A stretch of DNA of 24,370 nt from Bacteroidales bacterium UBA4333 (GCA_002394335.1 DGTP01000019.1:1-24370), one strand, 5' to 3'; positions 1-6,073 are shown, counted from the first letter of the stretch. Notes: generated by a model from the sequence alone, not told the origin. Translations and numbers: made by a program.

Positions 1-193
1 CCCAGTTCTTCACATCCAGAAACGTCCCCCACGGCTCTGTATGTCCAGTAAAGCGTTTCATGAACGAAGCATAGCAATATTTGCAAGCGTGTGTACACCC
101 CACATACGGGTTCACCGAGTAACCGCCCACGGGCAGTGACGACTTGGTCATCACACTCTGCACTTGCTTCTCGGAAATAAGTATTTCACTCAT
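1..193 (-). CDS. Radical SAM protein, N-terminal part (runs off the window)
   Basis: Reading the minus strand from the ATG at 193 gives 64 residues before the window edge. The stretch NPYVGCTHACKYCYASF carries the CxxxCxxC cluster motif (Cys33, Cys37, Cys40) that ligates the [4Fe-4S] cluster of radical SAM enzymes. The setting 'VNPYVGCTHAC.YCYA' resembles the spore photoproduct lyase-like / Rv2578c-type group of radical SAM proteins, whose members are mostly of unknown substrate. The gene lies 32 nt downstream of the cupin gene on the same strand, so the two probably share the promoter at 721-751. The start is the only ATG in a sensible position. Substrate cannot be inferred because the rest of the protein is missing. 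Confidence 0.82.
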   Translation of the reverse strand, partial: MSEILISEKQVQSVMTKSSLPVGGYSVNPYVGCTHACKYCYASFMKRFTGHTEPWGTFLDVKNW

Positions 194-225
194 ATATATT
201 CTTTTGACAATCACGACAAGTTCAA

Positions 226-681
226 TTACCATTTCAGCGGCTCGTCCAGGATAGTGCCATCCGTTATGGGGCTGTCTGCATCGGTGAACGCATTCGCTTT
301 GTACTGGATACAAAGCATCGTCAGGTTCTCTTTGCCTGTATTCTTCAGCGCGCGTTTGCCATCCGGTGCTACACGTACCACGGCACCTTCCTTAACGGGG
401 AAGAGCTCGCCGTCCACTTGGTACGTTCCTTCACCACGAAGGATGAAATAGAGTTCTTCGTGCGTCTTGTGCGTGTGCAGGAAACCGCTATCTTGTCCTG
501 GAACAAGCGTCTGGAAAGACAGTTCCGCTCCGGTAGTACCCAACGCCTGACCTAAAAAGACTTTGCCTTTGAGGGTGAAATCGGGACCCATCGGCAGTTC
601 GTGTTCAATAATCTCAGCAAAAGTACCTGCTGTTACGGCGGTAAAATTTCTGCCGCTCTTAATCGTCTCAATCTGTTTCAT
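226..681 (-). CDS. Single-domain cupin protein
   Basis: A 151-residue protein. Residues 60-120 form a cupin: motif 1 is G66..HTHKTHEE with His69, His71 and Glu75/Glu76 as likely metal ligands; motif 2 (P106-x-G108-x-x-R110...N114) has Arg where the last metal histidine usually sits, so metal binding may be altered. Such small cupins act as dioxygenase-like enzymes or sugar/small-molecule binding proteins in the cytoplasm; no signal peptide is seen. The reading frame stays open up to 723, but that extension overlaps the -7 box at 721-728, so the start is the ATG at 681. Divergently transcribed from the HxlR-type regulator, with a candidate operator right behind its promoter, so it is a likely target. 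Precise activity is unknown. Confidence 0.85.
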   Translation of the reverse strand: MKQIETIKSGRNFTAVTAGTFAEIIEHELPMGPDFTLKGKVFLGQALGTTGAELSFQTLVPGQDSGFLHTHKTHEELYFILRGEGTYQVDGELFPVKEGAVVRVAPDGKRALKNTGKENLTMLCIQYKANAFTDADSPITDGTILDEPLKW

Positions 682-720
682 AATTGTATATTTTTGTGTT
701 TGTATTTCAAAAAACGAGTG

Positions 721-751
721 CAAAATTACTGCTTTTTTTTGACATGTGCAA
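721..751 (-). promoter_or_regulatory. Promoter of the cupin / radical SAM genes
   Basis: On the minus strand, TTGC at 751-748 is followed by exactly 20 nt between TTG and TAATTTTG (728-721), matching the Bacteroidota -33/-7 consensus. Predicted transcription start is near 714, giving a leader of about 30 nt before the ATG at 681. The spacer carries TCAAAAAAAAGCAG, shared with several other promoters in this window. Confidence 0.8.
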
Positions 752-752
752 G

Positions 753-780
753 AGGTTACATATAGGTGACATAGTAACCT
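753..780. promoter_or_regulatory. Candidate HxlR operator (inverted repeat)
   Basis: AGGTTAC at 753-759 and GTAACCT at 774-780 form a perfect 7-bp inverted repeat around 14 nt. The left part also contains two direct copies of AGGTkACATA (753-762 and 764-773). It abuts the -33 element of the cupin promoter on its upstream side. Dimeric winged-helix HxlR proteins bind such sites; assignment to the adjacent regulator is inference. Confidence 0.5.
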
Positions 781-855
781 TTTTGTCTATTTTTGCAAAT
801 ACAGCACATTAGGAAAATAAATTTTTATAAAAAACTTACTTTTTTTTTGATACTA

Positions 856-886
856 TTGCGTATATCAGTATTTTATAGTACCTTTG
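856..886 (+). promoter_or_regulatory. Promoter of the HxlR-type regulator
   Basis: TTGC at 856-859 and TACCTTTG at 879-886, with 20 nt between TTG and TA. Predicted start of transcription is near 893, giving a leader of about 120 nt that holds a second small palindrome and a stem-loop element. Confidence 0.75.
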
Positions 887-913
887 TCGTCGGAAACGGT
901 GGTCAATGACATC

Positions 914-926
914 GTTACTTTGTAAC
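914..926. promoter_or_regulatory. Candidate second operator in the regulator's leader
   Basis: GTTAC-TTT-GTAAC is a perfect palindrome using the same GTTAC/GTAAC half-sites as the 753-780 site, about 20 nt downstream of the predicted regulator transcription start. A site here would suit autorepression. Short palindromes arise by chance, so this rests on the shared half-sites and the position. Confidence 0.35.
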
Positions 927-953
927 TCGTATAATTGCTACGTTTCCTCTTCT

Positions 954-988
954 CCCCAACAAACGCTCCAAGTTAGCGTCTGTCGGGG
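954..988. repeat. Interspersed stem-loop element, copy 1
   Basis: CCCCAACAAACGCT (954-967) pairs with AGCGTCTGTCGGGG (975-988) around a 7-nt loop; the two mismatches become G·U pairs if the minus strand is read as RNA. A second copy with the same architecture but a different outer stem lies at 6860-6894; both share the inner ACGC...GTTAGCG core and are followed by G/C-rich (T/A)CCC. Here it sits just upstream of the HxlR-type gene. Confidence 0.5.
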
Positions 989-1014
989 ACCCAAAAAAAT
1001 AACGAAAATATATT

Positions 1015-1380
1015 ATGCAAAAGAAAGACAACAAGAACTCAATGTTTGAGATGTGCCCTGTGCGAAATGTCATCGCACGGTTTGGTAACAAATGGGGATT
1101 CCTTGTGCTGTTGGATATCAATGAGCACGGCACGATCCGTTTCAATGAACTGCATCGCGTCATTCCTGATATCAGCACGCGCGTATTAAGTAGTACGTTG
1201 CGCACGCTTGAAGCGGATGACCTCATCGTCCGCAAAGTTTATCCGGAGATTCCGCCTCGTGTGGAGTACAGTCTCACACCGATGGGCAAGGAACTGGTAC
1301 CCATCGTGCAAGAATTGACTGAATGGGCATCCAAGAACCTGCCGACGATCATGAAGCATCGCCAGCAGTTCGAGGTGTAA
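1015..1380 (+). CDS. HxlR-family winged-helix transcriptional regulator
   Basis: A 121-residue protein of the usual HxlR length. Residues 13-105 match the family: the 'CPV' start with Cys14, then FGNKWGFLVLLDI, a recognition region around 'ISTRVLSSTLRTLEADDLI' and the wing 'PPRVEYSLTPMGKEL'. In characterised relatives (HypR, YodB, known from Bacillus) an N-terminal cysteine at about this position senses disulfide or quinone stress; that the cysteine is conserved here suggests, but does not prove, redox sensing. It is divergent from the cupin and radical SAM genes and has its own promoter at 856-886 and terminator at 1423-1459, so it is monocistronic. Likely role: control of the divergent operon and of itself. 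Confidence 0.9.
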   Translation: MQKKDNKNSMFEMCPVRNVIARFGNKWGFLVLLDINEHGTIRFNELHRVIPDISTRVLSSTLRTLEADDLIVRKVYPEIPPRVEYSLTPMGKELVPIVQELTEWASKNLPTIMKHRQQFEV

Positions 1381-1422
1381 TTTTTTCCGCGTTAGGGATT
1401 GGGGGGCTACGGTATTGTCATG

Positions 1423-1459
1423 AGCGACTCACAGCAATGTGAGTCGCTTTTTTTTCTTT
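1423..1459 (+). terminator. Intrinsic terminator of the HxlR-type gene
   Basis: A perfect 10-bp stem, AGCGACTCAC / GTGAGTCGCT, with a 6-nt loop, followed by a T-rich tract. It lies 42 nt after the stop codon. Confidence 0.9.
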
Positions 1460-1510
1460 TGATTTGGCGCAATTAAATAGGAATCTATGTGCTGTCATTG
1501 AGTTATCATT

Positions 1511-1770
1511 CCCGCCAAAACGAATGATTTTCTGCTTGATTTGGCGAGATTGATATTAGTTTTCCCGCGAAAAATACATTTTTTTCTTCGTTTTCGCGGT
1601 TACAATTCATATTAGTGGGCTTTTTTTGAAGATTTCTATTAAAAATAGCCGAATAATAAATGATTAATGGGCTAAATTATGTTGTTTTTAATGAAAATAG
1701 CCGAGTAATCGCAATTAGTATTCTTCATGCTGTTTTTGTATAATATTGAGCAAAAAACAAAAATAGTATG
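1511..1770. repeat. Periodic array of stem-loops with ~52-bp spacing
   Basis: Consecutive inverted repeats are centred near 1530, 1582, 1634 and 1686, a steady 52-bp step: CGCCAAA/TTTGGCG (1513-1546), CCGCGAAAA/TTTTCGCGG (1565-1599), GGCTTTTTTT/AAAAATAGCC (1618-1650, one mismatch) and GGCTA/TAGCC (1670-1702). A fifth, at 1728-1768, pairs ATGCTGTTTTTGT with ACAAAAATAGTAT through two G·U pairs. The 18-20 nt spacers are AT-rich and loosely alike (many end in ATTAGT or ATTAATG). Stem sequence changes from unit to unit while pairing is kept. No coding capacity is seen from 1460 to 1775. Confidence 0.55.
1724..1743. repeat. 20-bp direct repeat, copy 1
   Basis: TTCATGCTGTTTTTGTATAA is repeated exactly at 1968-1987. 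The two copies bracket the 23-codon ORF at 1776-1847 and its promoter. Confidence 0.7.
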
Positions 1771-1775
1771 AATAA

Positions 1776-1847
1776 TTACCAATTTTTAGATTCGGTACGC
1801 ACGCGTGCCAAATCTTGAGAATGATGTGATTTCTCTATATCTGCCAT
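1776..1847 (-). CDS. 23-residue ORF behind a canonical promoter
   Basis: The minus strand from the ATG at 1847 encodes MADIEKSHHSQDLARVRTES and three further residues before TAA. It is placed about 37 nt downstream of the predicted start of transcription of the promoter at 1893-1924. No family is recognised. It could be a genuine small protein, the remnant of a decayed gene whose promoter survives, or an incidental ORF in a small RNA. Confidence comes only from the promoter and its position. Confidence 0.3.
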   Translation of the reverse strand: MADIEKSHHSQDLARVRTESKNW

Positions 1848-1892
1848 AATTTTTCTATTTGCTTGTTTGTTGCCTGCACGCACTTTCGAGCG

Positions 1893-1924
1893 CAAAGGTA
1901 CTGCTTTTTTTTGAAACCACCAAA
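1893..1924 (-). promoter_or_regulatory. Consensus promoter without a large gene downstream
   Basis: On the minus strand TTTG (1924-1921), exactly 20 nt, then TACCTTTG (1900-1893): a perfect Bacteroidota match, with the spacer core TCAAAAAAAAGCAG seen in other promoters here. It points into the 1460-1890 interval, where only the 23-codon ORF and stem-loops are found. Confidence 0.7.
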
Positions 1925-1967
1925 TTTCATGGCATTTTTTCGGTTACAATCACAATAATTTCCATTT

Positions 1968-1987
1968 TTCATGCTGTTTTTGTATAA
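1968..1987. repeat. 20-bp direct repeat, copy 2
   Basis: Exact second copy of the 1724-1743 sequence, 244 bp away. The following stretch up to 2165 has a weakened promoter-like sequence on the minus strand (2000-2025) and otherwise nothing that I can recognise. Confidence 0.7.
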
Positions 1988-2169
1988 CTCAAAAGAATAC
2001 GATATTTTTTTGACATAGGCAAGATTTTCTTAAAATAATCGACAGAGCGAAGCGGCGGAGTAACACCTTATTAAAAGGGGAAAAGCAAAAAAGATTAAGA
2101 GAAAAAGCGGCGCAAAATAACCAAATCTCAGAAAAAACATCACTTTTGGTCAAAAAGACCCTCAAAAAC

Positions 2170-2200
2170 TTGCAAATGTCAAAAAAAAGTTGTAACTTTG
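2170..2200 (+). promoter_or_regulatory. Promoter of the surface-protein operon
   Basis: TTGC at 2170-2173 and TAACTTTG at 2193-2200 with 20 nt between TTG and TA. Predicted start of transcription near 2207, so the mRNA for the gene at 2410 would have a leader of about 200 nt containing short ORFs, a C9 tract and a terminator hairpin. Confidence 0.8.
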
Positions 2201-2211
2201 CACCCGAATAA

Positions 2212-2241
2212 ATGACAAAATGGTAAATGCCAAAATGGTAA
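2212..2241 (+). other. Tandem five-codon start-stop units in the leader
   Basis: Two abutting 15-nt units read ATG-ACA-AAA-TGG-TAA and ATG-CCA-AAA-TGG-TAA. A closely similar in-frame series occurs at 7843-7884 ahead of another gene. The shared 'AAATGGTAAATG' makes each stop run straight into the next start. They could be tiny upstream ORFs or simply a short tandem repeat. Confidence 0.4.
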
Positions 2242-2309
2242 ATAGATTTACCCCCCCCCATGCGAATGGGCGGAATGTAAAGAATATCAGCAAGTTCGCA
2301 GTCATATAG
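2220..2309 (+). CDS. Possible 29-residue leader peptide containing a C9 tract
   Basis: From the ATG at 2220 a frame of 29 codons runs to TAG at 2307-2309. It passes through nine consecutive C residues (2251-2259, coding Thr-Pro-Pro-His) and its stop codon overlaps the first bases of the terminator stem that begins at 2308. No known peptide is recognised and there is no strong ribosome-binding site, so translation is speculative; the arrangement is that of a leader peptide controlling an attenuator. Confidence 0.3.
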   Translation: MVNAKMVNRFTPPHANGRNVKNISKFAVI

Positions 2310-2346
2310 GCGGCGCATAGTTTCGTACTATGTGCTGCCTTTTTTT
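2308..2346 (+). terminator. Terminator hairpin inside the leader (attenuator or end of a small RNA)
   Basis: AGGCGGCGCATAGT (2308-2321) pairs with ACTATGTGCTGCCT (2327-2340) over 14 bp with two G·U pairs and a 5-nt loop, followed by seven T. It lies about 140 nt after the promoter and 63 nt before the ATG at 2410, with no clear second promoter between. Either transcription of the gene is attenuated here or 2207-2346 is a separate small RNA. Confidence 0.8.
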
Positions 2347-2409
2347 GTGGCACTAAAACGAATTGAAAAAACTAATTAACAATATTGTTTAACTTAAAAA
2401 TCAAAATTT

Positions 2410-4350
2410 ATGAGAAAACTATTTACATTTCTCTTTGCCGCGCTCATGAGCGTAGGGATGAGTTGGGCAACAACCACCGATCTTGCGTCAATAACTGATA
2501 ATTATACGGCGCAGGATGGAGAAATCCTCACAGGCACACTTGGAGTCAGCGTAAAGATTTCCATTGCAGATAAAGCCACGGTGACGCTCCTGAATGCAAA
2601 CATCAATGGGGATAAGACATTGACAACCGGACAATACGCCGGTCTTACGTGTCTGGGTGATGCCACTATTACAATTGTGGGGACAAATTCTGTTAGTGGA
2701 TATAATGCCGACAATGCAACAAGTGGTTTTCCTGGTATTTTTGTACCTTCCGGCAAAACGCTCATTATCAATGGTACCGGTTCTCTCACGGCTCAGTCCA
2801 GTGTAGGAGATGCTGCTGGTATTGGTGCCGGAGGGGGCTTGCAGTGTGGTAATATTGTAATTCAAAGCGGTAAAATTACTGCTATAGCCGGAGCCGAAGA
2901 TCGTGGTGCCGGAATAGGCGGTGCCTACAACGCGAATTGTGGCGATATAACCATCAGTGGTGGTATTGTTACTGCCGTTGGCGGCTATAATTGCCCAGGC
3001 ATTGGCGGAGGTAGACGTAAGAGTGGCTCTAATGCAGGACATTGTGGCAATATTCTTATCAGCGGCGGTGTTGTCTCTGCTACGAGTGGTGAAGGTGCAG
3101 CAGCCATCGGCAGTGGTCAAGGGGTCAACAGTACTAATAAGGCTAATTGCGGTACTATCACAATCGAAAATACTGCATTAAAAGTGTATGCTGACAAAGG
3201 AGAAGGTTCCGGCAATACCATCGGAGCCGGTAAGAATGGAACCTGCGGCGCCGTAGAAATCGGTGGTAATACGGGTGTAATAAACACTGACCCATATACT
3301 TACCGAACCAAAGAAGACGGAGAAATTGTGGTTGGCTACATTGGCTCCATCGGCACCGTTGTCTATACGCAGGAGTGTAAAGACAAGATTGATATAGCTC
3401 GTGAGTTATATGATGCGCTTGAAGCCTCACAGATAGATCTTGTAACCAACTACCAAACTCTGTTAGACGCGGAAGATGCATACGCTGCTTTGATTCCGTA
3501 TACCGTAGCGCTGGAAGACGGCACAGTCAATGCCGATAAAGTAACGCTGAGTGCAACTTCTGCTGTAGAAGGCGCAACCATTACCGTTACTCCGGATGAG
3601 GAATACGAGATCACGGCGTTCTCGGCTACCTATGCGGTTGTAGAAGATCAGGTGGGTACTATTTATGAAATCGACGCAACGCTCAATCCTGCGACCGGTG
3701 CATATAGCTTCACGATGCCGGCAGCTAATGTAACCATCGAGGCTACAATTGCCGAGAAAGCAGCTCCCACTCCGCAACCGGTAATTGATCCGATCACACC
3801 GTACGCAGATCCGCAGGATGCAAGTGTTTACTACAGCACGTTCTATGACAGCAACTTTAAGTACGAATTGCCTACAGGTGTAGAGGCATACGTGGCTGAC
3901 CTGAGCGGTGCCAACCTCTTGCTGACGAAGATTGCAGAGGCAGGTGAGGTTATCCCGGCTAACGTAGCCGTTATTCTCAAATCAACCGTAACTCCGTTCA
4001 CCCTCACAGTTAGCGATGCAGAGGCTGTTACCTTCACGGCGACCAACGACCTGCAAGGTTCTGACACCCAGATTGCTACGCCGGCTAACTGCTATGTATT
4101 GGCAGGTACCGATGGTGTGGTTGGATTCTATCACTATACCGCTGCTAACCTCAATGCGCACAAGGCATATGTCGTATATACCGGTTCGAACCAAGCTCCG
4201 CGTCGTATGCCGTTCATCTTCGATCAGGCTACCGGCGTGGAGAGCATTCAGCCGTCAGCTGTCAGCAGTCAGAAGGTGTTCCGTGACGGTCAATTGGTTA
4301 TCATCCGCAACGGCGTAGAGTACAACGCAGCCGGACAGATGGTCAAGTAA
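2410..4350 (+). CDS. Secreted glycine-rich surface protein with C-terminal tag
   Basis: A 646-residue exported protein. Residues 1-20 are a typical signal peptide (MRKLFTFLFAALMSVGMSWA). Residues about 125-290 contain repeats of the type 'GAGIGGG...CGNI.ISGG.VTA', as in right-handed beta-helix or carbohydrate-binding surface proteins of Bacteroidales. Residues about 365-450 look like a divergent InlB B-repeat ('VTLSATSAVEGATITVTPDEEYE... FTMPAANVTIEA'). The last ~20 residues (KVFRDGQLVIIRNG...GQMVK) resemble the C-terminus of the secreted nuclease at 16561-18339 and may be a sorting tag. It is followed 41 nt later by a 45-residue ORF and then a terminator. Probably cell-surface or secreted; ligand unknown. 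Confidence 0.85.
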   Translation: MRKLFTFLFAALMSVGMSWATTTDLASITDNYTAQDGEILTGTLGVSVKISIADKATVTLLNANINGDKTLTTGQYAGLTCLGDATITIVGTNSVSGYNADNATSGFPGIFVPSGKTLIINGTGSLTAQSSVGDAAGIGAGGGLQCGNIVIQSGKITAIAGAEDRGAGIGGAYNANCGDITISGGIVTAVGGYNCPGIGGGRRKSGSNAGHCGNILISGGVVSATSGEGAAAIGSGQGVNSTNKANCGTITIENTALKVYADKGEGSGNTIGAGKNGTCGAVEIGGNTGVINTDPYTYRTKEDGEIVVGYIGSIGTVVYTQECKDKIDIARELYDALEASQIDLVTNYQTLLDAEDAYAALIPYTVALEDGTVNADKVTLSATSAVEGATITVTPDEEYEITAFSATYAVVEDQVGTIYEIDATLNPATGAYSFTMPAANVTIEATIAEKAAPTPQPVIDPITPYADPQDASVYYSTFYDSNFKYELPTGVEAYVADLSGANLLLTKIAEAGEVIPANVAVILKSTVTPFTLTVSDAEAVTFTATNDLQGSDTQIATPANCYVLAGTDGVVGFYHYTAANLNAHKAYVVYTGSNQAPRRMPFIFDQATGVESIQPSAVSSQKVFRDGQLVIIRNGVEYNAAGQMVK

Positions 4351-4391
4351 TGTACAAAGGAATTTTGTTTAATTTGCTAAATTTGTGAACA

Positions 4392-4529
4392 ATGAAACGT
4401 AACTATAAGCAACCCGAAGTGCTGGTAGCACAGTTCGCATCGATGACGCTGATGCAGGCTGGCAGTCCTGCTCCCGCAGCAGGCGACCAAATACCTATCG
4501 GCGGTGGTGACACCGATATCCAGTGGTAA
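4392..4529 (+). CDS. 45-residue peptide following the surface protein
   Basis: From the ATG at 4392 the frame encodes a 45-residue peptide beginning MKRNYKQPEVLVAQF, with a Gly/Pro/Ala-rich middle (AGSPAPAAGDQIPIGGGD) and ending DIQW. It lies 41 nt after the surface protein and ahead of a shared terminator, so the two are likely co-transcribed. Bacteroidales genomes often carry small ORFs starting 'MK+.Y..P...V' that are rarely annotated; the split into a conserved-looking leader and a glycine-rich tail is reminiscent of modified-peptide precursors, but no modifying enzyme is nearby. Function unknown. Confidence 0.6.
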   Translation: MKRNYKQPEVLVAQFASMTLMQAGSPAPAAGDQIPIGGGDTDIQW

Positions 4530-4559
4530 ATCATAGCCGGAAGGCTAATTGTATCGCAA

Positions 4560-4597
4560 GAGGCGGTTCACGAACATCGTGAGCCGTCTCTTTTTTT
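4560..4597 (+). terminator. Terminator of the surface-protein operon
   Basis: GAGGCGGTTCACG pairs with CGTGAGCCGTCTC around the loop AACAT, with two G·U pairs, followed by seven T (4591-4597). Confidence 0.9.
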
Positions 4598-4609
4598 GTG
4601 CGTTTGTAT

Positions 4610-4633
4610 GGCGGCGAGAGCACCGCCTTTTTT
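4610..4633 (+). terminator. Second, weaker terminator-like hairpin
   Basis: GGCGG (4610-4614) and CCGCC (4623-4627) with an 8-nt loop, followed by six T. It may back up the preceding terminator. Confidence 0.6.
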
Positions 4634-4679
4634 GCTTGTTTTGGTCGCGAATACGATTGCGGGAAATGAACGAAACTTT

Positions 4680-4700
4680 CTCGCGCACTGAGAGCGCGAG
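4680..4700. repeat. CTCGCGC stem-loop upstream of the island's first gene
   Basis: CTCGCGC (4680-4686) and GCGCGAG (4694-4700) form a perfect 7-bp inverted repeat, 27 nt ahead of the ATG at 4728. The same stem occurs three times in a 37-bp array at 7676-7769, ahead of the island's last gene. Confidence 0.55.
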
Positions 4701-4727
4701 CATAGAACATCAAAAACAAGCAAAACT

Positions 4728-4919
4728 ATGGCATATAAATCTATGTATAAAAACGAAATAGCCCGTGCAGCAGGTGTGTCTCTCGGCACCTTCCGCGCAT
4801 GGCTGCGCACGGACACAGAAGCACTGAGGCAGATGGGAGTGAGTGAACGCACCAAACTACTGCCGCCTGTAGCCGTAAGCTATCTTTGCGAGAAGTATTG
4901 TATCGACATTGAGAATTGA
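4728..4919 (+). CDS. Small helix-turn-helix protein (DUF4248-like)
   Basis: A 63-residue protein. Residues 8-31 (KNEIARAAGVSLGTFRAWL) read as a helix-turn-helix, and the C-terminal part (LPPVAVSYLCEKYCI) resembles the 'P..V..I...G.P/I' ending of DUF4248-type small proteins common in Bacteroidales accessory regions. No signal peptide. It is the first gene of the accessory island, preceded by a CTCGCGC stem-loop and followed by its own terminator at 4963-5000, so it is probably a stand-alone transcription unit. Role as a DNA-binding regulator of the island is inference; assignment to DUF4248 is tentative. Confidence 0.7.
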   Translation: MAYKSMYKNEIARAAGVSLGTFRAWLRTDTEALRQMGVSERTKLLPPVAVSYLCEKYCIDIEN

Positions 4920-4962
4920 TACGAAACTACATTTAAGTGCATTTTTTGATAGCAAATGAAAG

Positions 4963-5000
4963 CAACGGAGCGGAAAGTACAACCGTTCCGTTGTATTTTT
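4963..5000 (+). terminator. Terminator of the helix-turn-helix gene
   Basis: CAACGGAGCGG (4963-4973) pairs with CCGTTCCGTTG (4983-4993), 11 bp with one G·U pair, followed by TATTTTT. Confidence 0.8.
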
Positions 5001-5001
5001 G

Positions 5002-5087
5002 TAATTTTGCAGCGGATTTCCCAGAGAGACTGACCCGAATGGCCAAACGGGTGTCGAGCCTCTCGACCGGCTGGCGCCAGCCATTTT
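5002..5087 (+). other. Promoter-like motif followed by a GC-rich folded leader
   Basis: TAATTTTGCAGCGGATTT (5002-5019), whose first eight bases fit a -7 box, is repeated exactly at 6770-6787. After it come stacked inverted repeats: CCCG/CGGG around 'aatggccaaa', GTCGAG/CTCGAC with a 3-nt loop, and the 14-bp palindrome GGCTGGCGCCAGCC. A good -33 element at 20 nt is not visible. It looks like the leader of the HNH gene starting at 5112. Confidence 0.45.
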
Positions 5088-5111
5088 AGTAACCATTAAA
5101 ACAGTATTAAA

Positions 5112-5651
5112 ATGGCAAAAGAGTATTATTGCTACCCCCGTGAGGGGTTTGTGCCGGAGGTTTGCACGCATGAAGGGCTTTGTCTCGCACATGCACAAGG
5201 CACTCCGTTCTGGCTGTCCGAAAAGGGCGATGTATTCATCCGTTACGCCAACGGGCGTTGGCACAGACGTATCGTGGACACATGTGCCCGAAAAAGTTAC
5301 AACACACGCACACCGAATGGTGTCATTAGAGGCAGGATATACCCGGGTGTGACGTACAAAGGCGTACACTACCGCGTGCATATCCTCATGGCACTGGCTT
5401 GGATCGGGTCCATTCCCGCTGGTTGGCAGGTGGATCATCTGAACGGCGACATCAACAACTGGACGCGCGACAACATCCGTATTGTGACCGTGGCGGAGAA
5501 CTACCGGTGCGCGGTGATACTGCGGGCAAGGCGCATGGTGGCACGGCAGGACAATGATCCGAGCAAAGACCCGGTGAACATGCCTTCCGAAGAATTACTC
5601 CAATTGTTTAACATGTACAACGTAGCCGGTGACGTTTACGCCGGAGAATAA
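5112..5651 (+). CDS. HNH endonuclease
   Basis: A 179-residue protein with an HNH_3-type core at residues 87-131: first His at 90 (YRVHILMALAW), then the DH pair Asp108-His109 in WQVDHLNGDINNWTRDN and the closing Asn-rich part to Asn130. Proteins of this group are homing-type or phage-type nucleases that nick or cut DNA at a metal-bound histidine site. The N-terminal 80 residues (Trp/Tyr-rich) are not recognised and may give DNA specificity. The stop codon is separated by one base from the next ATG, so it is translationally coupled to the following gene. In this island it could mobilise the locus or act in defence; neither is shown. Confidence 0.85.
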   Translation: MAKEYYCYPREGFVPEVCTHEGLCLAHAQGTPFWLSEKGDVFIRYANGRWHRRIVDTCARKSYNTRTPNGVIRGRIYPGVTYKGVHYRVHILMALAWIGSIPAGWQVDHLNGDINNWTRDNIRIVTVAENYRCAVILRARRMVARQDNDPSKDPVNMPSEELLQLFNMYNVAGDVYAGE

Positions 5652-5652
5652 T

Positions 5653-6033
5653 ATGAAAGCAAATAATTTGAAAGAGTTGCGTGAGTTACGTAACCAAGAA
5701 AAAGCAATCAAAGCACGTATTGACGAGATCAGCGATGAGGCTACACGAGAGGCGGTGGCTATCGCGCCGGATGGCGGTGAGTTTGAGGTGGATGGGCAGA
5801 AGTACCAGCTACAGCGGACGGAGGTCATTGATATGATGAATTCCCATCGTTACAAAGGCGAGGACGCCAAGCGGTGGCGGAGTCTTGCCGGGCAGCGGGA
5901 TTTTGCCAAGAAGACCGCTTCGGCTTACACCAAGGAGATGGGGGCAATCGTCAAAGCGTTTGTCGCTACACACCCCGACTGGGAAGCCGATGAGATCAAG
6001 CTGACCAAGCTGACGGTGAAAGTCATAGAGTAA
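5653..6033 (+). CDS. Island protein of unknown function, 126 residues
   Basis: The ATG at 5653 lies one base after the HNH stop and has GGAG about 7 nt upstream, inside the HNH 3' end; the frame also extends to 5629 but that start has no such site. Residues 5-35 are charged and likely coiled-coil (LKELRELRNQEKAIKARID), residues about 42-60 look like a small beta hairpin (GGEFEVDGQKYQLQRTEV), and the rest is helical and lysine-rich. No catalytic motif or signal peptide is seen. Tight coupling to the HNH gene suggests a joint role. I do not recognise the family. Confidence 0.7.
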   Translation: MKANNLKELRELRNQEKAIKARIDEISDEATREAVAIAPDGGEFEVDGQKYQLQRTEVIDMMNSHRYKGEDAKRWRSLAGQRDFAKKTASAYTKEMGAIVKAFVATHPDWEADEIKLTKLTVKVIE

Positions 6034-6073
6034 AAAGAAAAAGAAAAGAAGCAAAAGAATAAAAAGAAAAAAA

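Noticed and set aside
914..926. Recombination site of the Mpi-type invertase
   Set aside because: The palindrome lacks an inverted partner around a promoter, and its half-sites recur in the nearby operator-like site, so a regulator site is more likely.
1511..1702. Integron attC sites
   Set aside because: The hairpins lack the paired simple sites and cassette genes of an integron, and no tyrosine integrase is in the window.
1511..1770. CRISPR array
   Set aside because: Units are not identical, spacers are the more conserved part, and no cas gene is present; pairing with changing stems is the reverse of a CRISPR pattern.
2488..3120. 210-residue antisense frame in the surface-protein gene
   Set aside because: Thr/Asn/Ser-rich low-complexity product arising from the glycine-rich repeats on the sense strand; no promoter.
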